DNA from: Halostagnicola sp. A-GB9-2
GTDB taxonomy: Archaea; Halobacteriota; Halobacteria; Halobacteriales; Natrialbaceae
Direction: 5' to 3'
Length of the DNA stretch: 64,000 nt
NCBI RefSeq assembly: GCF_030068615.1
Contig: NZ_JASJOC010000006.1
Span: 1 to 64,000 of the forward strand
Below are positions 33,639-43,004 of this stretch, piece by piece. Numbering within the stretch: position 1 is the first letter of the stretch; the number at the start of each line of letters is the position of its first letter. The translations under genes and the position numbers were made by a program. The notes under the pieces are model-generated. The model was not told the DNA's origin. It did not search any database and saw only the letters and a list, made by a program, of their open reading frames with translations.

Positions 33639-35141
33639 TTATTCGTCAGTTTCGAGTCGGTACGTCGCCCCGTCGTCCGTGTCCTGCACTTCGACGCCGA
33701 GGGCCTCGAGTTCGTCTCGCAACTCGTCGGCGCGCTCGTAGTTTCCGCGGTCGCGTTCTTCTTCACGAACGTCGAGAACGAGTTCGACGACGTCCCCTGC
33801 AAGCTCAGCAGACCCGGTCGTCTCGCCGTCGAAGGAGAGTCCGAGAACGCTACCGAGTTCCTCGAGCGTTTCGACGGCGCGGCGGAGCCCGCGATAGTCG
33901 AAAGCGCCGTGCTCGGTTTCCGCAACCGCATCTACGTGACGATTGATCGCCGTCGCGACCTCGAGCAGGGCCGATTGGGCTTTCCGGGTGTTGAAATCGT
34001 CGTTCATCGCCGCCATAAACTCGTCTCGAGCGCTTTCGACCGCGTTTCGAAGCTCGTCGTCTTCGGCTTTCGTTTTCGCATCGGGTGAATCGACGGCGCC
34101 GACGGCGGTTTCGTAGGCTCGTTCGAGCCGATCCCAGCGCTCTCTGGCTTCGGCGATCGTTTCATCGGAGTACAGCTGTTTGCTGTTGTACGAGCCGGCG
34201 GTGAGGAACGTTCGGAGCGCGTTCGTCCCCCACGCGTCGACGGCATCGCTAACGGTGACGAAGTTGCCCAGACTCGAGGACATCTTTTCGTCGTCCATCT
34301 GGAACAACTCGCAGTGGAGCCAGTAGTTCGCGAACTGGTGGTCGGTCGCCGCCTCGGATTGGGCGATCTCGTTTTCGTGGTGTGGAAAGACGAGGTCGCG
34401 TCCGCCAACGTGGATGTCGAGCGTCTCGCCGAGGTGGGTCATGCTCATCGCCGAACATTCGATGTGCCACCCGGGACGGCCCTCTTCCCAGGGGGAGTCC
34501 CACGTCAGCCCCTCGGGCGGTTCGCCCGCGACTCCCTCGTGGCGGTGTTCCTTGATCGCGTCCGGATCGACGCCGCCAGCCTTCCAGAGCGCGAAATCAG
34601 CTGGATGGCGCTTCTCGCTTCGTTCGTCCGGTTCGCCCTGTTCTTCGATCTCCTCGAGATTTTGATTCGAGAGCTTCCCATACTCCTCGAACTGCGTCAC
34701 GTCGAAGTACACCGATCCGTTCGATTCGTACGCGTAGCCCTTTTCGATCAGCGTTTCGACGAGTTCGATGATCTCTGGCACGTGTTCGGAGACTCGAGGG
34801 TAGACTTCCGCTCGGAGGAGATTGAGCGATCCCATATCCGAAATCGTCCGATCGATGTACGTCCGAGCGACCTCCGCTTCGCTCTCACCGAGGTCGTCTT
34901 CGCCCACGCGTGCGGCGATCTTCTCGTTAACGTCGGTGAAGTTCTCGACGTGTCGAACGTCGTAGCCGAGATACTCGAGCCAGCGGTGCATCACGTCCAC
35001 GTGCACCCACGAGCGCGCGTGGCCGAGGTGGGGCGGGTCCGAAACCGTCAGGCCACAGTAGTAGAGCAAGACGTTATCGGGGTCCTGTGGCTCGAACGGC
35101 TCGGATTCACCCGTCAGCGTGTTCGTTATACGTAGGGTCAT
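33639..35141 (-). CDS. cysS: Cysteinyl-tRNA synthetase
   Basis: A 500-residue class I synthetase. The first zinc cysteine is in [20 protein letters not shown], which also holds the HIGH-type motif HLGH near residue 37. [11 protein letters not shown] carries a second zinc ligand and the KMSKS loop reads [12 protein letters not shown] near residue 266. The DALR-like anticodon-binding domain follows. It charges tRNA(Cys). Length and motifs are complete, so it should be functional; it uses KMSSS instead of KMSKS, a known tolerated variant. Confidence 0.95.
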   Translation of the reverse strand: MTLRITNTLTGESEPFEPQDPDNVLLYYCGLTVSDPPHLGHARSWVHVDVMHRWLEYLGYDVRHVENFTDVNEKIAARVGEDDLGESEAEVARTYIDRTISDMGSLNLLRAEVYPRVSEHVPEIIELVETLIEKGYAYESNGSVYFDVTQFEEYGKLSNQNLEEIEEQGEPDERSEKRHPADFALWKAGGVDPDAIKEHRHEGVAGEPPEGLTWDSPWEEGRPGWHIECSAMSMTHLGETLDIHVGGRDLVFPHHENEIAQSEAATDHQFANYWLHCELFQMDDEKMSSSLGNFVTVSDAVDAWGTNALRTFLTAGSYNSKQLYSDETIAEARERWDRLERAYETAVGAVDSPDAKTKAEDDELRNAVESARDEFMAAMNDDFNTRKAQSALLEVATAINRHVDAVAETEHGAFDYRGLRRAVETLEELGSVLGLSFDGETTGSAELAGDVVELVLDVREEERDRGNYERADELRDELEALGVEVQDTDDGATYRLETDE

Positions 35142-35290
35142 TACGTTTCCGTAACCACGGATCGAAGTTAAAGCGTTGGATAGGGTACGAACTCTCTGGC
35201 CGTTCGGGAACCTCCCCGGCCGGATCCCGACTGAAGGGAACGGCTAGGAGCGTTTGCGGACAAAACTATCCGCCGCGAAAAAGACAGCAT

Positions 35291-35337
35291 GGTAACAAGA
35301 TAAGAACCGTTATGTGTTACCCTCTTATCAGCTGATA
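35291..35337 (+). promoter_or_regulatory. Interleaved palindromes upstream of the MFS transporter
   Basis: Three dyads crowd the 50 bases before the ATG at 35340: GGTAACA (35291-35297) with TGTTACC (35315-35321); GATAAG (35299-35304) with CTTATC (35324-35329); and the perfect 12-mer TATCAGCTGATA (35326-35337), ending 2 bases before the ATG. This is operator architecture of a locally repressed gene. No regulator gene is next to it. Confidence 0.6.
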
Positions 35338-35339
35338 CA

Positions 35340-36608
35340 ATGGGTGAAAAGGAACCGGGAAGGGGACACGCTGATGACGGTACTACGGTAGTCTCCCCGC
35401 TCGGCCCTGAAACCGTTCCATCGGCGTTTATCGGCGTTGCCATCCTTTCGCTGATCTGGTTCGTACTAAGCGTTTACCGCATTACGTTCTCGGTATCCCT
35501 TCCCGACTTTCTGGAGGTAACAGGGATAACCTACACGGGGGTCAGCGTTCTCTTCGGCGCGTTTTTTAGCGGGTACGCACTAAGCCAGTTCCCCGCAGGC
35601 CTCCTCGCCGATCGTTTCGGTCCTGGAACGATTATTGCATCCAGCATTCTGGCGACTACCGTTGCGCTCGGTTCGCTCTCCGTCGCTAGCAGTTACGCAC
35701 ACGTCTTCCTCGCTGTTCTCGTTATCGGATCCGGAATCGGGAGTTATCGAGCAGTCAGCCAGATCGCGGTCGCTCACACTGTTCCCGAGAGGATGGAAGG
35801 GGCTGCGTTGGGACTGCTCACCGCTGCGAACCCGCTGGGATACGTGGTGGGTCCCGTCGCTATCGCGATACTACTCACGAAGTACGATGTCTATACGGTA
35901 CCGCTTTTGCTCGCTCTCGTTCCCGTCCCACTTGTTTTGCTCGCTTATCTCGTGAACCCCGTATCGATTCGATCCGCTTCGAAGGTCGGGCGTGGGCCGA
36001 CTGCGCGACAGGCGCTTTCGACGTTCAGAGAGCACCTGTGTGCGACTACTACGCTTCTAGTGATCGCGTTCGGAACGGCGTTCACGACGACATCGAACTC
36101 TCTTCTGGCTATTCTTCCGCTATATCTGGTCGAAACGACATCGCTTTCGCTTACGGTCGGTGGTCTTTACGCCGGAGGCATATTCGGCGTCGGGGCGATA
36201 GCGGCTCTCACCGGTGGCGTTTTCAGAGATCGGGTCGGTGCTATCCCAATCCTCGTTGCCGGATTCGTAACCGCCGCCGTTGCGCTCGCCGTGCTCTCGT
36301 TCGTTTCTTCGCTACCGCACGTTCTCGCTACGCTCGCCGTGTTCAGCCTCGGCCTGAACAGTATCCTTCCCGCTCGAGATCGCGTTATTAACAGCCACGC
36401 AAGCGACTGCTCCGATCGGCATACAGGTGCGATGATCGGCGGACTTCGGTCGCTTTGTTATCTCGGCGGCAGTCTCGGGGCCGTACTGGTTGGCCTCGGT
36501 TTTGCGAGGTTCGGAGTGACCGTCGGATTCAACTCGCTGATAGCGGTACTCGTAATCGGTGCAATTTGCGTTACAGCGCTGTGGAACGTCGAAAACAGTC
36601 GATACTGA
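35340..36608 (+). CDS. MFS transporter
   Basis: A 422-residue transporter with 12 membrane segments. The first half has the family-typical loop 2-3 signature GLLADRFGPGTI (a variant of GxLaDrxGrkxxl) near residue 86, preceded by FFSGYALSQFPAG. The second half repeats the theme with GGVFRDRVGAIPILVAG. Substrate unknown. The acidic N-tail (MGEKEPGRGHADD) precedes the first helix. The dense dyads just upstream suggest tight transcriptional control. It is convergent with the DUF7523-like gene, 8 bases away. Confidence 0.88.
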   Translation: MGEKEPGRGHADDGTTVVSPLGPETVPSAFIGVAILSLIWFVLSVYRITFSVSLPDFLEVTGITYTGVSVLFGAFFSGYALSQFPAGLLADRFGPGTIIASSILATTVALGSLSVASSYAHVFLAVLVIGSGIGSYRAVSQIAVAHTVPERMEGAALGLLTAANPLGYVVGPVAIAILLTKYDVYTVPLLLALVPVPLVLLAYLVNPVSIRSASKVGRGPTARQALSTFREHLCATTTLLVIAFGTAFTTTSNSLLAILPLYLVETTSLSLTVGGLYAGGIFGVGAIAALTGGVFRDRVGAIPILVAGFVTAAVALAVLSFVSSLPHVLATLAVFSLGLNSILPARDRVINSHASDCSDRHTGAMIGGLRSLCYLGGSLGAVLVGLGFARFGVTVGFNSLIAVLVIGAICVTALWNVENSRY

Positions 36609-36616
36609 GGGAAGTT

Positions 36617-37129
36617 TTACCCGCTTCGTGGTGTCGAGGTTTCCTTGAGCACACGTTCGATCGTTCGAACGGCGTTCGCTCCCGCCAGTCGCTCGACGAC
36701 GACGATCACCGCCCCGTCGCTGAACCCCGCGCCGCCGACCTCGATATCCTCGAACTCGAGCGCCTGCAAAGCTTCACCCAAATGCGATGGATCGACGGCC
36801 CCAGACGCGAAAACGGCGGTATGTCCGTCACCGTCTGGACCGAATACCGATCCGTCGACTGAGAGTACGTTCTCGAAATCGGCACCCTCCCCGTCAACCT
36901 GAACCGGTCCGATACCGCTTTCCATAGTGACGCGGATCTCCGGCGATTTTGCGTCGTACTCCGGAAGCTCTTCTGCGTATCGGCGAAGCGCCGTCGCGAC
37001 GGCTTCGTTTTCGCCGTCGACATCGAGAAAGCGTGCGCCGGCGGTGTAGTTGATAACGCCAGCGCGCAGTGCGGTGATCAAAAACGGATGATTCCGTGCC
37101 GCCCGGCGCGTCTCGCTCGCGAGGGACAT
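36617..37129 (-). CDS. Conserved haloarchaeal protein, DUF7523-like
   Basis: A 170-residue protein. An N-terminal helix-turn-helix-like stretch (SETRRAARNHPFLITALRAG) leads into LDVDGENEAVATALRRY. The C-terminal half has strands that look like an ACT- or ferredoxin-like fold (FENVLSVDGSVFGPDGDG, DIEVGGAGFSDGAVIVVVERL). I match the family name from memory and know no function. The frame stays open 100 codons upstream, but the opposite-strand BolA-like gene starts there, so I use the ATG at 37129. Confidence 0.7.
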   Translation of the reverse strand: MSLASETRRAARNHPFLITALRAGVINYTAGARFLDVDGENEAVATALRRYAEELPEYDAKSPEIRVTMESGIGPVQVDGEGADFENVLSVDGSVFGPDGDGHTAVFASGAVDPSHLGEALQALEFEDIEVGGAGFSDGAVIVVVERLAGANAVRTIERVLKETSTPRSG

Positions 37130-37234
37130 ATGCTCACTCGGGAAGTCGACCAGCATAAACGACGTGGATGTACGGGCGCTGGGCGGTACGGCCGTACCGC
37201 GGCGCTTTTGCCTCGAGGACCCCAAGCTACCGAT

Positions 37235-37486
37235 ATGAATCCAGCAGACGTCGAGGACCTCATCGAATCGGAGCTCGAAGACGCCGACGCGACCGTCACG
37301 CGGGCGAGGGGAGAACACGATGACGACCACCTCGCCGCGACGGTCGTCTCCCCGGCGTTCGACGGCCTTTCGTTGGTCCAACAACACCAGAACGTGTACG
37401 ACGCACTCGACGGACACATGACGACCGATATTCACGCTCTCGAGCTATCGACTTACACGCCCGAAGAGTACGAGGACGCCTCGTAA
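37235..37486 (+). CDS. BolA family protein
   Basis: An 83-residue BolA/IbaG-type KH-fold protein: MNPADVEDLIESELEDADATV, then HLAATVVSPAFDGLSLVQQH (with FDG and H of the family) and ALDGHMTTDIHALELSTYTPEE. BolA proteins work with monothiol glutaredoxins in iron-sulphur traffic; no glutaredoxin gene is nearby. The start is at ATG 37235; the longer frame lies inside the divergent promoter region. Confidence 0.87.
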   Translation: MNPADVEDLIESELEDADATVTRARGEHDDDHLAATVVSPAFDGLSLVQQHQNVYDALDGHMTTDIHALELSTYTPEEYEDAS

Positions 37487-37536
37487 CCGATCAAGATAAC
37501 CCTACATTTATCGTTCAGAACTAATACGATACTGAC

Positions 37537-37998
37537 ATGGAGTCGCTTAATTCCCGGATTCGACTGCTGTGGATCGCACAAGGTGCGATCGTCGCAGCGA
37601 TTCTCGGCGCGGTGCTCGTCGGTGTTGATCGAATAGTTGTCGACGTTCCGATGGGGGTGATCGCCGCGGTGATCGCGGTCGCCGCAATCCTCGGAATCGC
37701 CTACGCGGTTCGGCTCTATCAGGTCTGGCAGTTCGAACTGCAAGACGACGCCCTCTATTTAGAGCGAGGGGTCGTGACGTTCGTCGAAACTGCGGTGCCG
37801 TTCGTCCGGGTCCAACACGTCGATACCCAGTTCGGTCCCATCGAGCGCGCGCTCGGCCTCTCGAGCGTCGTCGTCTACACTGCAGGATCGCGAAACGCGG
37901 ATGTCCGGGTTCCCGGATTGACGCCCGACCGTGCCCGGAGTTTGCAGGATACGCTCCGAGAACTGGCCGTCGAGAGCGATACGGACGACGCCGTATGA
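37537..37998 (+). CDS. PH-domain membrane protein (YdbS-like)
   Basis: 153 residues. Two membrane segments (IVAAILGAVLVGVDRIVV and VIAAVIAVAAILGIAYAV) precede a bacterial PH-2 domain: LQDDALYLERGVVTFVETAVPFV and RVQHVDTQFGPIERALGLSSVVVYTAG. The YdbS family is a short membrane PH protein that nearly always has a long YdbT partner. Here that partner is the next gene, overlapping by four bases (ATGA). The pair's function is unknown; membrane stress or lipid roles have been suggested in bacteria. Confidence 0.85.
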   Translation: MESLNSRIRLLWIAQGAIVAAILGAVLVGVDRIVVDVPMGVIAAVIAVAAILGIAYAVRLYQVWQFELQDDALYLERGVVTFVETAVPFVRVQHVDTQFGPIERALGLSSVVVYTAGSRNADVRVPGLTPDRARSLQDTLRELAVESDTDDAV

Positions 37999-39674
37999 AT
38001 CGACTTCACCCATTGAGTGCCGTCACGCTGGCACTTCGGCGTGCGCTTGCCGGGTTATTTGTCGCCCTCACGGTCGTCACCGGGCTTGCCGCCTTCGTCG
38101 ACTTTGTTTCGGGCGCCTGGATGACCGTCGCCGTCCCGCTCGGGTTCCTCCTCGGTGGAACTTACGGAATCGTCTACTACTTTCGGTTCGAGTACGAGAT
38201 CACTGACACTACGTTTGACGTTTCCTCAGGCGTTTTCTCGAGGCGGTCTCGAGAAATACCCTACAGACGAATCCAGAACGTCGACGTTCGGGTCGGTATT
38301 CTCCAGCGGCTCCTCGGTCTCGCCGTCGTCTCGATTGAAACCGCAGGCGGCGGCAATACGGAAGCCGTCCTGAACTTCGTCAGCGAGGAAGAAGCAAACC
38401 GGCTTCAACGGGAGATTCGTCGCCGAACTGCGAAAGCGACGGAAACGCAAGAGAAGTCTTCGGCGGATGACCTCGAGGACGTTCCAGCGGCCGATTCGGA
38501 GTCCGCTCGGGACCGAAACGAAGCGGGAGATCCGATCGAACACCCCGACGAGACTGTCGATGGTCGAGGTGGAGAGCCGTCAGTCGACCACGAGTCGCCT
38601 TCGACAGCCGCTCAGCGACGGGATCACGCCAAACGGGAAAAATCGCTGTTCGGTCTCGAGGCTCGAGAGCTGCTCTTGTACTCGTTCACGTCGTTCCGGC
38701 CAGCAGTGGGCGCAGCGCTCCTGTTTTTCGTTTTCATTGCCATCGACCCGGTGATCAACCACTTACTCACCGTGGCACAACCGGTTGGCGGGCCGGAAGA
38801 CCTCGAGACGGGAACCGCCGGTAATTACGGTATTTTGACGGCCGTTTCGTTTGTCTACGCCGTTGCGGTCACGTATCTCGTGAGCGTCGCCTACACGTTC
38901 GCAACGTACTACGGCTTCAAACTCAGCCGTGCCGGCCAGGACTTCGTCTACGAACGCGGGCTGGTACAGCGCTATAGCGGCTCGATTCCTGCCGAAAAAA
39001 TCCAGTCGGTCACCGTGACTGACAACCCGCTACAGCGGCTGATCGACTACGCGGGAATGTGGATCGAGACGGCCGGCTACGGCCCGGAAAGCAGTAGCGG
39101 CAGTCAGTCCGCTGTTCCGCTCGCCCGGAAGTCACGGGTTTACGAGTTCACCGAGCGATTGACCGGAGCTGAGACGCCAAAGTTCCTCAGCCCGCCAGAA
39201 CTGGCTCGCAGACGGTACCTCGCCCGGTACTCGATTATCGCAGGAGTGATCGTTGCCATCGCGTTCGGCGTCTCGCTGGCGACGACGCTCGAGCAGTGGT
39301 ATCTCGCCGCGATCGTATTCCTCGCCGTTCCGCCCGCGGCTCACCTGCGTTACGTCAACATCCAGTATTTCGTCGGCGAGGATCACCTCGTGGTTCGGCG
39401 CGGCTTCTGGCGTCGTCGAACGACCGTCATCCCCTATTACCGCATTCAGACGGTTTCGACGCGCCGCTCGGTCTTTCAGCGACGGCTCGGTCTCGCCTCG
39501 GTCGTCGTCGATACCGCGAGTTCCAGTTCGTTCTCGATGACCGCACCGACGATCTACGACCTGGAACTCGAGGACGCTCGAGACGTAAACATCACCAGTC
39601 GAAAACAACTCCAGCGGACGCTACGTGAGCGAGCCCAAGACGACGATCTCGGGTTAACTGTAGACTTTACTTGA
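37995..39674 (+). CDS. Multi-PH-domain membrane protein (YdbT-like)
   Basis: 559 residues with three PH-2 domains, each after a membrane hairpin. Each repeats the motif RIQNVDVRVGILQRLLGLAV (first, near residue 95), KIQSVTVTDNPLQRLI (second, near residue 335) and RIQTVSTRRSVFQRRLGLAS (third, near residue 490). Between the first and second there is an acidic, charged linker of about 75 residues. Overlaps YdbS-like gene by four bases. The triplicated architecture matches bacterial YdbT. Upstream and downstream genes are not related in an obvious way. Confidence 0.87.
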   Translation: MNRLHPLSAVTLALRRALAGLFVALTVVTGLAAFVDFVSGAWMTVAVPLGFLLGGTYGIVYYFRFEYEITDTTFDVSSGVFSRRSREIPYRRIQNVDVRVGILQRLLGLAVVSIETAGGGNTEAVLNFVSEEEANRLQREIRRRTAKATETQEKSSADDLEDVPAADSESARDRNEAGDPIEHPDETVDGRGGEPSVDHESPSTAAQRRDHAKREKSLFGLEARELLLYSFTSFRPAVGAALLFFVFIAIDPVINHLLTVAQPVGGPEDLETGTAGNYGILTAVSFVYAVAVTYLVSVAYTFATYYGFKLSRAGQDFVYERGLVQRYSGSIPAEKIQSVTVTDNPLQRLIDYAGMWIETAGYGPESSSGSQSAVPLARKSRVYEFTERLTGAETPKFLSPPELARRRYLARYSIIAGVIVAIAFGVSLATTLEQWYLAAIVFLAVPPAAHLRYVNIQYFVGEDHLVVRRGFWRRRTTVIPYYRIQTVSTRRSVFQRRLGLASVVVDTASSSSFSMTAPTIYDLELEDARDVNITSRKQLQRTLRERAQDDDLGLTVDFT

Positions 39675-39797
39675 CCGGTCTGTAGCCCTTCGAAACCGCA
39701 CTTTTGATCGATCGCCGTGTGTTATCTCCGCGCCGCTTGCCGCCGTTGGCGTCGGGCTTTCGGTGGCTTTTACCTGACTCACCGACACACTCTGCGT

Positions 39798-41213
39798 ATG
39801 GTAGACGATGGCGAGTTCCGCATCGAGGAGGACAGTCTCGGCGAAATGCAGGTTCCCAAAGACGCCTACTGGGGCGCACAGACCCAGCGGGCGATCCAGA
39901 ACTTCCCCATCTCGGGAATCTCGTTCGGACGGCGGTTCGTTCGGGCCCTCGGCGTCGTCAAGAAGGCCGCGGCACAGGCGAATCGAGACCTCGGGCTCGT
40001 CGACGACGAAATCGCGGAGTCGATCATCGAAGCGGCCGACGAGGTCATCGCGGGTGAACACGACGATCAGTTCCCCGTCGACGTCTTTCAGACCGGTTCG
40101 GGAACGTCCTCCAACATGAACGCGAACGAGGTTATCGCGAACCGCGCCGCCGAAATCATGGGTGCAGAGGTCGGTGACCGTGTCGTTCACCCGAACGACC
40201 ACGTCAACTACGGTCAGTCCAGCAACGACGTGATCCCCACGGCCATGCACGTTGCGTCCCTCGAGGCCGTCGAAAAGGACATCATCCCGGCGCTCGATAC
40301 GCTTCGTGAGTCCCTCGAGCGGAAAGAAGACGAGTTCGACGACGTCGTCAAGACCGGTCGAACGCACCTTCAGGATGCGACGCCGGTCACGCTCGGCCAG
40401 GAGTTCGGAGGCTACCGGGCTCAGGTCGAAAAGGGACTCTCCCGGGTCGACAAGGTCCGCGATCACCTCTCGGAACTCGCACTCGGCGGAACCGCGACCG
40501 GAACGGGCCTGAACACCCACGAGGAGTTCCCCGGCCGCGCGGCGGAGTACATCACCAAAGAGACCGGCGTTCAGTTCCGCGAAGCCGACAATCACTTCGA
40601 GGCCCAGGCGGCCCACGACGCGATGTCCGAGGCACACGGCGCGCTTCGAGTCGTCGCTGGCTCGCTCAATAAGATCGCAAACGACCTCCGATTGCTCGCA
40701 TCCGGTCCTCGAAACGGACTCGGCGAACTCGAGCAGCCCGAAAACCAGCCCGGCTCCTCGATCATGCCCGGCAAGATCAACCCCGTCGTCGCCGAGGCCG
40801 TCAACCAGGTCCACAAGCAGGTTATCGGAAACGACGCCGCGGTCTCTTCGGCCGCCGCCGAAGGCCAGATCGATCTCAACCTCTACAAACCAGTTCTCGC
40901 GCACAACTTCCTCGAGTCCGCCGAACTGATTGCGAACTCGAGTTCGATCTTCGCGGATCGATTCGTCGACCCGATCGAAGCGAACCGCGACCACTGTGAG
41001 TCGGCAGTGCTCGAATCGATGGCGCTCGCGACCTCACTCAACGTCCACATCGGCTACGACAAGGCTAGCGAAGTCGCCAAAACGGCGCTCAAAGAGGACA
41101 AAACCGTTCGCGAAGTCGCCCTCGAAAAGGAGTACCTCACCGAGGATGAGGCTGACGAGGTTCTCGATCCGGCCAAGATGACCGAACGAGGCATTCTCGG
41201 CCAGGACAAGTAG
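39798..41213 (+). CDS. fumC: Class II fumarate hydratase
   Basis: A 471-residue fumarase/aspartase superfamily enzyme. The signature GSSIMPGKINPVVAEAV is near residue 318. The catalytic TGRTHLQDATPVTLGQE is near residue 188 and the substrate loop GSGTSSNMNANEVIANRA near residue 101. It interconverts fumarate and malate in the TCA cycle. Aspartate ammonia-lyase is the closest alternative, but the TCA role is commoner in haloarchaea. The ATG at 39798 starts MVDDGEFRIEEDSLG; the frame upstream is unlikely to be translated. Confidence 0.94.
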   Translation: MVDDGEFRIEEDSLGEMQVPKDAYWGAQTQRAIQNFPISGISFGRRFVRALGVVKKAAAQANRDLGLVDDEIAESIIEAADEVIAGEHDDQFPVDVFQTGSGTSSNMNANEVIANRAAEIMGAEVGDRVVHPNDHVNYGQSSNDVIPTAMHVASLEAVEKDIIPALDTLRESLERKEDEFDDVVKTGRTHLQDATPVTLGQEFGGYRAQVEKGLSRVDKVRDHLSELALGGTATGTGLNTHEEFPGRAAEYITKETGVQFREADNHFEAQAAHDAMSEAHGALRVVAGSLNKIANDLRLLASGPRNGLGELEQPENQPGSSIMPGKINPVVAEAVNQVHKQVIGNDAAVSSAAAEGQIDLNLYKPVLAHNFLESAELIANSSSIFADRFVDPIEANRDHCESAVLESMALATSLNVHIGYDKASEVAKTALKEDKTVREVALEKEYLTEDEADEVLDPAKMTERGILGQDK

Positions 41214-41455
41214 ACCGATAGACTGACCGGTCGTAACACAGGACGTAACTGATTTCAGACACTAACTTTGGACGAGATCGCGCTCGCTTATCGCTTTCGA
41301 GAGGCGGAAAACGAGAGCCTTCGAATCCGAGGACTCCTCTCGTCGTTCGTTGTGCGTTCGTGGAACTGAATCGATAGAAAGGACGCCGACCAGAGCCGCT
41401 CGTGTAGAATAAGAGAACCCAAGCAGTTTTTACGGATGCTGTCGTCTGACGAAAC

Positions 41456-41689
41456 ATGCACACCTGTCGTAACTGTAATCAGTCGTTTCAGACTGAACTT
41501 GCGCTTGAGCTGCACCGGGATTCGTGTAAGAAATCACAACTTTGCTGTCACGTTTGCGGGGATCGATTTCGCGAGGGCGATGCGACGCGTGACGGATGGC
41601 ACTACGAATGCCCGAACGACGATTGCGATGGGAACGGACTACAAGAGGATATTTTCAACGTCGGGGACGTCCGAACTGCAACACAGTAA
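41456..41689 (+). CDS. Small zinc-finger protein, HVO_2901-like
   Basis: A 77-residue protein. It opens with a C2H2-type finger, CRNCNQSFQTELALELHRDSC, and continues with a second set of zinc ligands: CCHVCG, then H in DGWHYECPNDDC. It resembles the short haloarchaeal zinc-finger proteins grouped as HVO_2901 family (from recall). Such proteins may bind nucleic acid or protein partners; no target is known. It starts at an ATG 240 bases after fumC, same strand, probably on its own promoter. Confidence 0.82.
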   Translation: MHTCRNCNQSFQTELALELHRDSCKKSQLCCHVCGDRFREGDATRDGWHYECPNDDCDGNGLQEDIFNVGDVRTATQ

Positions 41690-41963
41690 TTCGTCTGGGT
41701 GTCACTGATTCGGTTCTACGACGCGCTCTTTTCGATTTGAAGCCGCTTGTGGCGTCTCCGCTCTGGATCCGATTTAGGGCGTTGACCAGGATGGGTTCAG
41801 CCCCAGCTACCGCCTCGGAGAAGTTGGGTAGCATCTGTTGAGTATCTCCAGGGAGAGAATATGATATAGCGAAATACGATTTACTTGTCCGATTCGAGAC
41901 GGCAGTTATTGAGTATGATTGTAGTAAACGAAATATCCGTATTAGCATTCGATAGAAAAACGC

Positions 41964-43004
41964 TCAGAAAAGGGAGTAGATGTTCCGCTCGTAAACCGTT
42001 CGAACCTGATCTCCCCAGTTGTGCGTGTAGGTGTCGATGATGTCGCTTGCGACGTCTCCGCGGAGATACTTCACGACGCCTCGGTCACCGGTCCGATCCC
42101 GAAGATGCGTAGTGAAAAAGTGCCGGAAGTAGTGAGGCGTCACGTTTTCGGTTGCACCGCCACCCGTGCGATACCAGCCCCGTTCTCGAGCGTGTTTTTC
42201 GACCATATAGCGAACGTCCGCCGGCGTGAGCCGCGCTCCCCAGGAATCGCCGGTATCGAGAAAGAGCGGTTCCGCGGGAGAGCGACTATCCGGTCGGATC
42301 GCGAGCCACTCGAGGAGAACCCGACGGAGCTCCTCATCAACGGGGATAATCGTGTCCCGTTCCCGTTTGTTCGACGCAGTTCGCTCCGCTCCGTTGGTGG
42401 TTGCCCCTCGAGAAGGCTCCGCGGAGACGAACAACGAATCCGGTCGGCGCTCGAGTTGCACGCGCGGATCGAGGTTGTACTCGAGGGCCGAAACGTCCGT
42501 ATCGAGGTCTCGAACGTCGAGGTTACAGCATTCGCCGACACGCATTCCCGTTTTGAGCAGGGTAACGACGACGGCTCGCTCGAGGGGGTGACCGATCGAG
42601 TCGACGAACGAGCGCATTTCCGAAATCGAGATCTCACGCCGCGTAGGGTTCGTATCGATCGATTCGGACATTTCTTCCATGACCAGCGCCATGGGGTTGT
42701 CCTCGAAGGTTCCGACGCGGCTCATGTAGTCGTAAAACCGGTTGAGATACGAGGCGTAGGTCGCGATCGTACTCGGCTTTCGGCGTCCTCGAAGGGAATG
42801 GATCCAGGCCATGCACTCGCGTCGTTCGGCGCCGCCGGGCGAATCGACGTCGGCGAACTCCGAACCGACGTAGCTCTCGAAATCCCGTAGAACGCGTTCG
42901 TAGGCCTCGAGCGTCCGTTCGCTTTTCCCGTGATACCGCTGATCATCCAGGAAGTACTCGATCGGGTCGGAAACGGCTTCGGCCGAGTCGACTTCAGTCG
43001 CCAT
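41964..43004 (-). CDS. XerC/D-like tyrosine recombinase
   Basis: About 346 residues. The N-terminal SAM-like DNA-binding domain (YFLDDQRYHGKSERTLEAYERVL) precedes the catalytic domain. Catalytic residues are R in LLKTGMRVGECCNLDVRDLD near residue 168, H and R in TPHYFRHFFTTHL near residue 297, and Y in IIDTYTHNW near residue 325. A reading to 43112 exists, but the ATG at 43004 overlaps the DUF5805-like gene by 11 bases and gives the right length. I see no att site, tRNA or phage genes around it, so a house-keeping Xer-like role fits better than an integrase of a mobile element. Confidence 0.87.
   Translation of the reverse strand: MATEVDSAEAVSDPIEYFLDDQRYHGKSERTLEAYERVLRDFESYVGSEFADVDSPGGAERRECMAWIHSLRGRRKPSTIATYASYLNRFYDYMSRVGTFEDNPMALVMEEMSESIDTNPTRREISISEMRSFVDSIGHPLERAVVVTLLKTGMRVGECCNLDVRDLDTDVSALEYNLDPRVQLERRPDSLFVSAEPSRGATTNGAERTASNKRERDTIIPVDEELRRVLLEWLAIRPDSRSPAEPLFLDTGDSWGARLTPADVRYMVEKHARERGWYRTGGGATENVTPHYFRHFFTTHLRDRTGDRGVVKYLRGDVASDIIDTYTHNWGDQVRTVYERNIYSLF

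Noticed and set aside
36617-37435. Long form of the DUF7523-like protein starting at 37435
   Set aside because: The extra 100 residues are antisense to the BolA-like gene and have no haloarchaeal composition.
39654-40994. 446-codon minus-strand frame opposite fumC
   Set aside because: Antisense of a complete fumarase with catalytic motifs; no family match on the minus strand.
41655-41948. 97-codon minus-strand frame between the zinc finger and the recombinase
   Set aside because: No domain and overlaps the zinc finger's 3' end. A short hydrophobic stretch (SEAVAGAEPILVNAL) caught my eye but is not convincing evidence.
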